Source: Aquimarina aquimarini (GTDB taxonomy: Bacteria; Bacteroidota; Bacteroidia; Flavobacteriales; Flavobacteriaceae). Taken from it: a DNA stretch of 64,000 bases. Every line of letters starts with the position of its first letter. Positions within the stretch are counted from its first letter, which is position 1. The translations under genes were made by a program, and so were the position numbers. This document shows, in pieces, positions 37,628 through 45,752 of this stretch. The stretch lies in assembly GCF_900299535.1 (NCBI RefSeq), contig NZ_OMKE01000036.1, forward strand, positions 1 to 64,000, written 5' to 3'. The notes beneath the pieces were generated by a model, which had not been told where the DNA came from, made no database searches, and was given only the letters and a program-made list of their open reading frames with translations.

Positions 37628-37911
37628 CGCAGAAATAATATTTTTGTTTCAAATACCTAGTTTTTTAAAATGTGATTTAAGCCATAATAACGCTCTTTTT
37701 ATTTCTATATTTTATACGAACCACATATTATTACAAAAGCTTACATTCTCATAACTAAATATTTAACAGATTATTCTTACATATTATAAAACCCTGTTAA
37801 AATATAGAAACTATTAAATCATTTCTTATTTTTATCATTACCTAATATTCCTTTCATACCCAAAATTCATACAAACTTTTTAATTTTTTTAATCACACAA
37901 ACTCATCAACT

Positions 37912-38898
37912 ATGAAAGGTTTATTTAGAAATTCAACTTCACTAGTATTAGTGATCACTACGGTATTTATGACAATTTCTTGCGAAAACGAATCCGCAGA
38001 AGAAATCTCACCACAAGTAACAAAGCTTACTGAATCAAAGCTTATTAGTTTTGATAAAATTGAAAAAATGACTGCACGGGGTATTCCTGGAGAAATGCTA
38101 CATCGAGGTCAAAAAGTTACTGGAGTAGCTTCTGAAAAACAAACAGGCAGGCTCTATAGCGGAGAAGGTGCCACTTATTATTTTTATGGAACTGTTAATG
38201 ATGGTGACCATGCAGAGACAAACCTGAATGGCGAATTAAACTTTGACATCACTTATTATGGGGATGTTTTTAAGGCTCTAAGAGGAACTTACGTTTCTGG
38301 AAATGGAGAAGTATCGCAGGCTAGAGGAGCAATATTAGCAGACTACACTGTTTATCTTATTCTCGAATTACCAGACAATACTCTTCTACGTGGTATTGGG
38401 TATGCTAACCCTGATAACGGTGGTATTATTGGTAATTTTGACATGTATACAACCGATTCTACTAAAAGTACAGGAACATGGCTTGCCAATGTTAAAGAAA
38501 TTCTTACCCCAAAAGAAACCATTGTAGATATTTTGGCTAGTGATAGTAGGTTTACTGAGCTAGTTAGTGCATTAGAAGAAACTGAAATTTCTGCTACCTT
38601 AAAATCAGATGCTCCTTATACTGTATTTGCTCCTACAAATAACGCTTTTGATATGATAGGAATACTCCCAGATGGTGATGCTCTTAGAGATCTTCTTTTA
38701 CACCATGTGGTAGAAGGAAAATTTGATACCAGAGCCATACACAATCGTATGATATTCTCTCCTTTGTTTGGTGAGGATATTACTATTGGATTTAATAGCA
38801 CCTTATTTACAGTTAATGATACAGTACAAATTATCCATTCTAATGTAGAAACTGCCAATGGATACATTCATGTTATTGATGCTGTTTTAATCAAATAA
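37912..38898 (+). CDS. Fasciclin (FAS1) domain lipoprotein
   Basis: 328 residues. Lipobox TISC near residue 25 gives a lipoprotein. The middle (about 55-190) is a beta-rich domain with repeated glycines and no named family. Residues about 198-328 form a FAS1 domain: TIVDILASDSRFTELVSALE, YTVFAPTNNAF and LLLHHVVEGKF are its landmarks. FAS1 proteins mediate adhesion or matrix binding at the cell surface. The gene is divergent from the exopolysaccharide operon and may link cells to the matrix, but that is inference from position. Confidence 0.88.
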   Translation: MKGLFRNSTSLVLVITTVFMTISCENESAEEISPQVTKLTESKLISFDKIEKMTARGIPGEMLHRGQKVTGVASEKQTGRLYSGEGATYYFYGTVNDGDHAETNLNGELNFDITYYGDVFKALRGTYVSGNGEVSQARGAILADYTVYLILELPDNTLLRGIGYANPDNGGIIGNFDMYTTDSTKSTGTWLANVKEILTPKETIVDILASDSRFTELVSALEETEISATLKSDAPYTVFAPTNNAFDMIGILPDGDALRDLLLHHVVEGKFDTRAIHNRMIFSPLFGEDITIGFNSTLFTVNDTVQIIHSNVETANGYIHVIDAVLIK

Positions 38899-38921
38899 GC
38901 AAACAATTGTAAATTAGTCAT

Positions 38922-38960
38922 AATAAACCGTTATCTGTTGGTAACGGTTTATTTAATTAA
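38922..38960. terminator. Bidirectional terminator between convergent genes
   Basis: AATAAACCGTTA (38922-38933) pairs perfectly with TAACGGTTTATT (38942-38953) around an 8-base loop, with T-rich ends on both strands. It serves the fasciclin gene and, from the other side, the outer-membrane protein gene, whose stop codon it touches. Confidence 0.85.
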
Positions 38961-39552
38961 AATGAGAATCCTCAAGCCTTATAATAAAGCCAAGATTATA
39001 ATGAATATAATTAGTTCCTACGGCACTATTATCAATAGATATTTTTCCAGTGGCTTGTGCGTTAAATCTAATACTCTCTGATAAATAGATATTAAACCCT
39101 ACTGCTAGATTGGCTGTTTTTGCTCCTGATCCGTTATAAAAACTCCCTCCTATTCCCGTCGCCAAATATCCTTCATAAATAGCTCTATATTTATTCTGAT
39201 ACGCATTGGTTATATAATATTTAAACATACCGTCTACTGCCAAAAAATCTATCTCATCTTCTAATTTTCCTCCATTTACAACCTTACCTTCTAACAACTT
39301 ATTAAAGTTACCTGACACCTCAAACCCATAATCATCATTAAATCTTTTTTCTAATGATATCCTAACTGGGCTATGGTAATTATAATTATCTTTTATATCA
39401 AACAAGCCTGAAAACAATGCTCCAGGATCATATACAATATTTGCGCCTATCCCAAGAATCCATGGGTTATCTTGAGTTTTATATCCTTGCGCTCTAATAG
39501 GGGTAATTGCTAGCATTAAAAAAAAGCAACTAAAAAAATTAATAAATTTCAT
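38953..39552 (-). CDS. Small outer-membrane beta-barrel protein
   Basis: 199 residues from the ATG at 39552 (a GTG one codon upstream is possible). Signal peptide to about residue 22 (ending PIRAQ). The mature part has alternating aromatic/polar strands with glycine turns (GIGANIVYDPG, SLEKRFNDDYGFEVSGNF, HYNLGFIIRLE at the end), the pattern of an 8-stranded OmpA-type or OprF-like barrel. The function is structural or unknown. Its end touches the shared terminator with the fasciclin gene. Confidence 0.75.
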   Translation of the reverse strand: MKFINFFSCFFLMLAITPIRAQGYKTQDNPWILGIGANIVYDPGALFSGLFDIKDNYNYHSPVRISLEKRFNDDYGFEVSGNFNKLLEGKVVNGGKLEDEIDFLAVDGMFKYYITNAYQNKYRAIYEGYLATGIGGSFYNGSGAKTANLAVGFNIYLSESIRFNAQATGKISIDNSAVGTNYIHYNLGFIIRLEDSHFN

Positions 39553-39555
39553 CAC

Positions 39556-40026
39556 AGACTTTTTAAAATAACGCTATAAGATTGTATAATAGTATACTTA
39601 TCAATGAATTATTATACATGTACAATATGATATATCATACCTTTAGAATTACGACAGGAATAGACATAAACTGACTATAACTTATTATTTCCACTCACTC
39701 TATACTTGTATGTAAACTAATAACAATATTAATACATGAGTATATCATAAAAAAAGAGCATCATTATGATCCAGAATAGTTTTCTCTTATTTAATAAAAG
39801 AAGACACATTTTTGGATTATCTTAATAAAAAGCTAAGAACAAATAGCAAAAAAAATGATCGTTTTATTATATTTGGTAAAGTTTTTTAAATCCCCATCAT
39901 TAAACTAAGGACTATTTTGCATGTACAATACGTATAAATGCTATAAATATGTAGTTCTATTTTTTCAATTACAAAAGTGATAACATTTTTTTATTTATAA
40001 CCATTTGATTTATTTAAAATAAATTC
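39556..40026. other. Intergenic region before the T6SS
   Basis: About 470 bp, very AT-rich and without coding signal. It contains the 14-bp palindrome TATGATATATCATA (39626-39639). A -7-like TATTTTGC lies at 39913-39920 but no TTTG at the right spacing, so no promoter for tssH can be assigned with confidence. Confidence 0.5.
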
Positions 40027-42507
40027 ATGCATACATTAGATCATCAGCTTTCTCAAGAAGTTAAAAATACTATTCATATAGCGCAATCAATTGCCAAAGA
40101 ATATTATAACAACCAATATAATGCCGCACATTTATTAAAAGCCCTTATACATAAAGACGCTGGTCTAAGAGATTTTTTTGATAAAATTGACGGCGATATT
40201 TATTATTTTGAAGAGTGGTCTGACGTAAGGATAGAGGCATTACCAAGAGCTGTAAATATACCTGATGTAATTGAAGGCGATAAATCGATTGAAGCTATTT
40301 TTAATGAAGCTGATAGTATCAAGTTAAAATTAGGGGAAGATGAAATCACCCCCCTTTCTTTATTAATTTCTATTTGTACGCCAGGTGTTGGGTTCTCATA
40401 TGAGCAATTAAAAACACTTCCTCTTAAAGCAGATGAAGTTTTAATAGCAGCTACAGTAAATATGCCTGCACCAAATACTGCAAATGGAGTTGTAAATAAA
40501 AATGGAATTACTACCCATAAAAAGGTAGATACTAAAATCTTAGCCGAATATTGTACTGACAAAACTTTTGAAGCAAAAAATAAAACTCTGAATGATATTT
40601 CAGGGAGAGATGCAGAAATAAAAATGGTAATGGAAATATTGGGTAGACACTCTAAACCTAATGTCCTTATTACTGGAGACCCAGGTGTTGGTAAATCAGT
40701 ATTATTAGATGGTTTTTCTGAAACTATTGTAAATGGCACGGTCCCTGATGCACTAAAAAATGCTCAAATCTTTGAATTAGATTTTGTACATCTAGTTTCG
40801 GGAGCTAGTTATAAAAGTGAGGTAGAAGATAGATTCAAAAAAATTATTAATGCTTTAAAAGGATTTGAGAAACCCATATTATTAATAGATGAAATAAACA
40901 ATCTTACAGATAAAGATAGTGGCAACCAAGGCTTAGTCAATATTCTAAAATCAGAATTGGCCAAAGGAGAAATTACCTTTGTTGGTACTGTAACCAATGA
41001 TGCCTTTAGAAAACATATAGAAAGTGATGAAGGGCTATCTAGAAGATTTGAAATCATATCATTAGAAGAACCTTCTGAAGGAGATGCACTTACTATGATT
41101 TCTGACACTATCGATAAATATAAAAAACATCATAATCTAGGTATTGATAATGAGACTATAGAAGAAGCTATTCGTCTTTCTAAGAGATTTAATAAAGAAC
41201 GTAGCTTACCAGACTCTGCCATCGACCTTATCGACAGAACAATGTCTGCTACTAGATATATGCTAGAAACCACCATTGCTAAAATCGAAAATGTAAAACA
41301 AGAGATTGAAGCTATTACAAATAATGAAAAAGACGAAGCTGATAAAATCGTAGATCTCAAATGGCAATGGGATAATCTAAAAAATACGTTCAGTTATTTA
41401 TTATTTGCTGATCTTGGTGATGAAGATAAGTTTGTAGGCATTGAAAAAATAGAAAAAGGAATTGAAAAAATAGAAAATGTCCTTGAAATATTTTTGACCA
41501 AAGCCAACAAAAAGAAAGAAAACATTGATAAAAATGATGTTTCTGCAACTATTGCAAATAAGACAGGTATCCCAGTAGGTAAACTCCAAGCAGATGAAAA
41601 AGAACGTTTATTGACTATGGAAGATCGTTTGAAAAAACGAGTGATTGGTCAGGATCATGCAATACAAACTATAACAGAAGCTATTCTAGAATCCCGATCA
41701 GGATTAAGTAAACCTGGTCTTCCTATAGGTTCTTTCTTTTTTACAGGCCCCACAGGAACGGGTAAAACAGAATTAGCAAAATCTCTTGCAGAATTCTTAT
41801 TTCAGACAGAAGAAGCTATAATTAGGTTTGATATGTCTGAATTCAAAGAAGAACATTCTGCAGCATTACTATATGGTGCTCCTCCAGGATATGTAGGATA
41901 TGAAGAAGGTGGGCTATTAGTAAATAAAATTAGACAAAAACCATACTCTATCGTATTGTTTGATGAAATAGAAAAAGCACACCCTTCTGTATTTGATATC
42001 TTTCTTCAAATTCTTGATGAAGGAAAATTAAACGACCGTTTAGGAAAAACAGGAGATTTTTCTAATGCCGTAGTTTTATTTACTTCAAATATTGGGAGTG
42101 AGCATGTAGTCAAATCATTTACAGCGGGAGAAATCCCTAAATCTACTGATCTATTAGAGATAATGTCTAGACATTTCAGACCAGAATTTTTAGGGCGACT
42201 TACAGAAATTATACCTTTCTCCCCTATAACAAAAGATAATGTTGTAAAGATTTTTGAAATACAAATGAAAGATCTTTATAAAGCTTTAGACAAGCAAGAG
42301 ATTACTTTAGAATTAACAGAAGAAGCCAAAGAGTATCTTGCCCACAAAGGGTTTACACCAAAATATGGAGCAAGACCTTTGAGAGGTATTATACGAACTG
42401 AACTGCGATCATCGTTGTCAAAAAAGATAATTACTGGCAAAGTAAGCAAGGGAAGTGTCGTGAAATTAGACGTAAAAGAGGAAAAATTAGTATGGAATTA
42501 TAGTTAA
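40027..42507 (+). CDS. tssH: T6SS sheath-recycling ATPase TssH (ClpV-type)
   Basis: 826 residues. N-terminal Clp-N repeat region (1-145), first AAA+ module with Walker A GDPGVGKS (217-224) and ILLIDEIN, a middle coiled-coil region (about 410-510), second AAA+ module with GPTGTGKTE near 577 and VLFDEIEKAH, and the C-terminal D2-small domain (YGARPLRGIIRTE). Context beside tssB and tssC makes it the T6SS-specific ClpV rather than the general chaperone ClpB: it disassembles the contracted sheath. It is the first gene of the tssH-tssB-tssC unit. Confidence 0.93.
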   Translation: MHTLDHQLSQEVKNTIHIAQSIAKEYYNNQYNAAHLLKALIHKDAGLRDFFDKIDGDIYYFEEWSDVRIEALPRAVNIPDVIEGDKSIEAIFNEADSIKLKLGEDEITPLSLLISICTPGVGFSYEQLKTLPLKADEVLIAATVNMPAPNTANGVVNKNGITTHKKVDTKILAEYCTDKTFEAKNKTLNDISGRDAEIKMVMEILGRHSKPNVLITGDPGVGKSVLLDGFSETIVNGTVPDALKNAQIFELDFVHLVSGASYKSEVEDRFKKIINALKGFEKPILLIDEINNLTDKDSGNQGLVNILKSELAKGEITFVGTVTNDAFRKHIESDEGLSRRFEIISLEEPSEGDALTMISDTIDKYKKHHNLGIDNETIEEAIRLSKRFNKERSLPDSAIDLIDRTMSATRYMLETTIAKIENVKQEIEAITNNEKDEADKIVDLKWQWDNLKNTFSYLLFADLGDEDKFVGIEKIEKGIEKIENVLEIFLTKANKKKENIDKNDVSATIANKTGIPVGKLQADEKERLLTMEDRLKKRVIGQDHAIQTITEAILESRSGLSKPGLPIGSFFFTGPTGTGKTELAKSLAEFLFQTEEAIIRFDMSEFKEEHSAALLYGAPPGYVGYEEGGLLVNKIRQKPYSIVLFDEIEKAHPSVFDIFLQILDEGKLNDRLGKTGDFSNAVVLFTSNIGSEHVVKSFTAGEIPKSTDLLEIMSRHFRPEFLGRLTEIIPFSPITKDNVVKIFEIQMKDLYKALDKQEITLELTEEAKEYLAHKGFTPKYGARPLRGIIRTELRSSLSKKIITGKVSKGSVVKLDVKEEKLVWNYS

Positions 42508-42567
42508 TTCTATAATCTGTAATAAATTTTAGTATATTTATAATTTAGCAACCATAAAACGTATCCC

Positions 42568-43017
42568 ATGGATAATACATACGGATTAGGAGGAACAGAA
42601 GTACAAACTGACGCAAGTGAAGCAATAATTGAAATTGGTCAGAACAAAACACTGCTTATTCAAAAACTAACAAGTGATCAACCTTTAAAACCTAAAGTGG
42701 TTACTGGTTTGAAATCTATTGATGATGTTTTTGAAAACTATAAGCCAGAAGTAGAAGTTGATTTTGAAAGCTCTGATGGAGTAGAATCAAAAGAAACTTT
42801 AAAATTTAGCCATTTAGGTAATTTTGGTAAAAAAGGAATTATCGAGCAAAGTAAATACCTAAATGACTTAGATACAGAAAAGGATCAGTATCTTAAAATT
42901 ATCAAACAACTTAAATCAAATAAAATTTTAAAAAGTGCATTAGCTGATCCCGATGCAAAAGAAGCACTTTTGAAATCTATTCAATCTTTAATTGCAGAAT
43001 TACAACAACAAGGATAA
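42568..43017 (+). CDS. tssB: T6SS contractile sheath small subunit TssB
   Basis: 149 residues, the usual length of Bacteroidota TssB. Strand-rich N-terminal half (ETQ-like start YGLGGTEVQTDASEAI), then VEVDFESSDGVESKETLKFSH and a helical C-terminus (LNDLDTEKDQYLKIIKQLKS) as in sheath small subunits. Together with TssC, encoded 11 bp downstream, it builds the contractile sheath in the cytoplasm. Confidence 0.88.
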   Translation: MDNTYGLGGTEVQTDASEAIIEIGQNKTLLIQKLTSDQPLKPKVVTGLKSIDDVFENYKPEVEVDFESSDGVESKETLKFSHLGNFGKKGIIEQSKYLNDLDTEKDQYLKIIKQLKSNKILKSALADPDAKEALLKSIQSLIAELQQQG

Positions 43018-43028
43018 AAAAAGTATAC

Positions 43029-44384
43029 ATGGCATTATTAGGAAAGAAAGCTGATAACAGCATCAAAATAGAGAATCCTGCTCAGGAGCTTAAGATAAAT
43101 GAAGAAAAACTAGCCAAATATGGTGGGTTTGATTTGATAGAAGCATGTATAGATGATGTGCAGAACATGAATCCTGATCGTAAAGCAAGAAAGAAAATAT
43201 TTCTTACAGAATCTTCAAAAAAATTAGAGCGCCAAAAACTAGAAAAGACTCTCGAAATATGGAATGATATCCTCTCTTCTTCAGATGATTTATCAGCAAT
43301 GGTAGATGAATCAGAGAAAAAATCAGAGGTAGCAGCAGCATCTCTTAAGAAAAATTTAGGTACCGCTCTAGAACAAACCAGAGAACTAGAACAATCGTAT
43401 AGATCTGTAGCTTTGTTTTTCAAAAACACAGAGTCTCAAAAGATAAAAAACATTAATATTCTTAATGCAGAACTAGAACAGCTTAAAGATCTTGACAACA
43501 CAAGGTTTATCGATGCAGTACAAGAAGAACTAGTACAAGGATATGATCGTCTTGACCTTAGAGACAACTACGGGCTTCTAGTCGTTCCTGGTTATTTAGG
43601 ATCTAACAAAGTAGTTGAAAAATGGGCAAAAATAGCTTATGAAAATAAGGTAATGATGGTGACCGATTTTGAGCACCTTGATGAGCCAGATGATGTAATG
43701 GAGCTTTTTGAATCTGCTAATCTTACAGGCGGTGATAAGTATCGTTCTAATGTAATTATGGCATGCAACTGGCTTGTGGGTAGAGGCAAACATGATGAAG
43801 TAGGAGAAGAAGATGATTTGTTTGTTCCCCCATCAAGTGCATTAGCAGGAAAAATCTATAAAACATTGATGTCTCAGGTTACAGCTGGTAAGAAGTTTGG
43901 TGGAATGAATGAGGTAGATGGGGTACGTTTTGACCTTAAAAAAGGTGAAATTGCTCAACTAGAAAAACTAGGCCTGGTACCTATGGTAAATGAATACGGT
44001 AAAGTAATGGCATTCTCTGCCAAAACTTTGTTTAACGGAGATAACCTTGGTTTACAAACATACTCTGTTGTACGTGTATTTGATTATATAACCAAAGTAT
44101 TGATGGATTTCTTAAACAGAAGAGCTTTTGAAAACTTTAATGCTAGAACCCGTAAAGAACTTATGGGACAAATTGTGAAATTTTTAGATGGTATTACAGG
44201 ACCAGATAAACTGATCGAAGATTTTACCATAAGACGTTTTGAGCAAGATCCAGTGCAGAAAGATAAAGTACACTTGGATATCCATATGAAGCCTTATTTT
44301 CCTGCCAAAAATTTTATGATTAAAATGGATGGACAAAAAGGAGATGATGGATCAGAATGGAATTCTGAATACGAGCAACAATAA
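43029..44384 (+). CDS. tssC: T6SS contractile sheath large subunit TssC
   Basis: 451 residues; DUF5458/TssC family of T6SS-iii. A helical N-terminus (about 20-140, with coiled coil) interacts with TssB. The core has YGLLVVPGYLGSNKVVEKWA, VMMVTDFEHLDEPDDVMELF and the conserved C-terminal DIHMKPYFPAKNFMIKMDG. It forms most of the sheath tube. A strong terminator follows, ending the plus-strand sheath unit. Confidence 0.92.
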   Translation: MALLGKKADNSIKIENPAQELKINEEKLAKYGGFDLIEACIDDVQNMNPDRKARKKIFLTESSKKLERQKLEKTLEIWNDILSSSDDLSAMVDESEKKSEVAAASLKKNLGTALEQTRELEQSYRSVALFFKNTESQKIKNINILNAELEQLKDLDNTRFIDAVQEELVQGYDRLDLRDNYGLLVVPGYLGSNKVVEKWAKIAYENKVMMVTDFEHLDEPDDVMELFESANLTGGDKYRSNVIMACNWLVGRGKHDEVGEEDDLFVPPSSALAGKIYKTLMSQVTAGKKFGGMNEVDGVRFDLKKGEIAQLEKLGLVPMVNEYGKVMAFSAKTLFNGDNLGLQTYSVVRVFDYITKVLMDFLNRRAFENFNARTRKELMGQIVKFLDGITGPDKLIEDFTIRRFEQDPVQKDKVHLDIHMKPYFPAKNFMIKMDGQKGDDGSEWNSEYEQQ

Positions 44385-44411
44385 TTAATAATGGTTCAAC
44401 ACTAATTATAT

Positions 44412-44444
44412 AAAAGAGACTGGTATATCCAGTCTCTTTTTTTT
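44412..44444 (+). terminator. Rho-independent terminator after tssC
   Basis: AAAGAGACTGG pairs perfectly with CCAGTCTCTTT around a 5-base loop and runs into eight T. It closes the tssH-tssB-tssC transcript. Confidence 0.88.
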
Positions 44445-44499
44445 GTAGTAAAACTCCATCTATTTAATCTAAAGGTTAAAGTTTTCTATTAATTCTTTC

Positions 44500-44694
44500 T
44501 CAAACAGGTATTTTAGTCATTTCTTTTGATTTTCTATAATACTTTTCTACATTAGTTAATCCAAGTTTTGAAATATTTAGATCATCAAAGTCCAACACTA
44601 ACTTATTACCTACCAACTTGTGTTTTTTATTGAAAGTTTTAGATTAATAGTAGGGTCATAATAGTTATACAACAACACCTCTTTTTTCTCTATT
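44500..44694 (-). pseudogene. Frameshifted gene remnant
   Basis: On the minus strand two overlapping frames read EKKEVLLYNYYDPTINLKLS and then, after a one-base shift in an A-run near 44630, KHKLVGNKLVLDFDDLNISK, ending in KSKEMTKIPV-stop at 44500. Together they look like the C-terminal part of one small protein. It may have been continuous with the lipoprotein frame just upstream (44696-44962). No family recognised. Confidence 0.4.
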
Positions 44695-44695
44695 A

Positions 44696-44962
44696 TCAAT
44701 ACAGACAACAAGCCCCAGCAAAATCAACAACATATCCTTTGTAAGGATTTTTATTAATCGTATTCTGGAGAAGCTCCATCCCTATAAATTTAATACCATA
44801 CAGTGTAGCGATATCGATTTGAGATAAATTCACCCCATTATTACTTGTCTTGATTTTTAGGAAATATATTTTATCTCCTATCCAACTATTACTTATATCT
44901 TTTTTATGAGCATTATTACATGAAATACATACTAACAACAATATTACTTTAATAATACTCAT
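44696..44962 (-). CDS. Small putative lipoprotein, probably truncated
   Basis: 88 residues. LLLVCISCNNAHKK is a good lipobox (Cys near residue 15). The rest (SWIGDKIYFLKIKTSNNGVN, ending DFAGACCLY) has no recognised family. The coding-like remnant that follows in another frame suggests the gene once continued. By position at the end of the T6SS effector island it could be a decayed periplasmic immunity protein. Confidence 0.45.
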   Translation of the reverse strand: MSIIKVILLLVCISCNNAHKKDISNSWIGDKIYFLKIKTSNNGVNLSQIDIATLYGIKFIGMELLQNTINKNPYKGYVVDFAGACCLY

Positions 44963-45051
44963 GTTGTATTATTTTAATACATCACAAAAAGACAGCTTTA
45001 CCAAAACTTTTGCCCATTTTTATAGTTTACAAAATCGGATGATAAAAAGCT

Positions 45052-45747
45052 TTAATTTTGAACATCAATTTTTATTAGTTTTTTATCTTCGTACCTGTAT
45101 TTCAGATCTTTTCCAAGAGTAGTTTTTTCAGCTTCATCTTCATATACTTTTACATCATCTTTAAAAGAAACCTCAATACTATTATTTTTTATCTCTTTTA
45201 TTTTTATATATTGAATTATACTTAAACTTTCCCCATACTCATTTAATGCCATCACGTCTAAACTTCCAAGTTCTTTGTATATTCCACCACTATATTCATA
45301 AATATCAACACCCCAACTTTCTTCAGCACCAGTTTCATTAACCGTTATTATTTTGTCAGTTTCTTTTGAAGTGAAAAAATTAAGCCTATAATACCAACTA
45401 TCTTGTTGCCCCTTAGACCTGTATAATAATTTATTTTCTTTGTTTAGTACTAAAAGATGAATCCCGTTCTTATTATCATCAATTGTTCCCACAATAAATT
45501 GAACAGAATCTATCCAAATTGATTGATCCACCCGTATAGAATCAATACGAAAATCATTTTTAATTGAATCTGGTTTTATTTTAACATATTCAATTGGATA
45601 CTCCTTGATTGCATCGTCCTTTTTTACAGGTTGAGACAAATCATTTTTTTCTACAATACTAACCTTTTTGGTTATCTCAGCTTTTGAAACATTTTTTTTA
45701 CAACTAAAGCATAGTATAAAAACAAGAAAATATAATAAAACCCTCAT
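45052..45747 (-). CDS. Lipoprotein, candidate immunity protein to the M23 effector
   Basis: 231 residues. Lipobox LCFSC (Cys16) predicts a lipoprotein facing the periplasm. Repeated beta-strand patterns (IDSVQFIVGTIDDNKNGIHL, YRSKGQQDSWYYRLNFF) give a compact beta-rich protein; no named family. It begins 5 bp after the stop of the M23 peptidase gene, an arrangement expected for a T6SS effector and its periplasmic immunity partner. The pairing is inferred from position and predicted location only. Confidence 0.6.
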   Translation of the reverse strand: MRVLLYFLVFILCFSCKKNVSKAEITKKVSIVEKNDLSQPVKKDDAIKEYPIEYVKIKPDSIKNDFRIDSIRVDQSIWIDSVQFIVGTIDDNKNGIHLLVLNKENKLLYRSKGQQDSWYYRLNFFTSKETDKIITVNETGAEESWGVDIYEYSGGIYKELGSLDVMALNEYGESLSIIQYIKIKEIKNNSIEVSFKDDVKVYEDEAEKTTLGKDLKYRYEDKKLIKIDVQN

Positions 45748-45752
45748 ACCAA

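Noticed and set aside
40027-42507. General chaperone ClpB
   Set aside because: The protein is ClpB-like in domain order, but it is encoded directly before tssB and tssC and is slightly short, which fits the T6SS ATPase.
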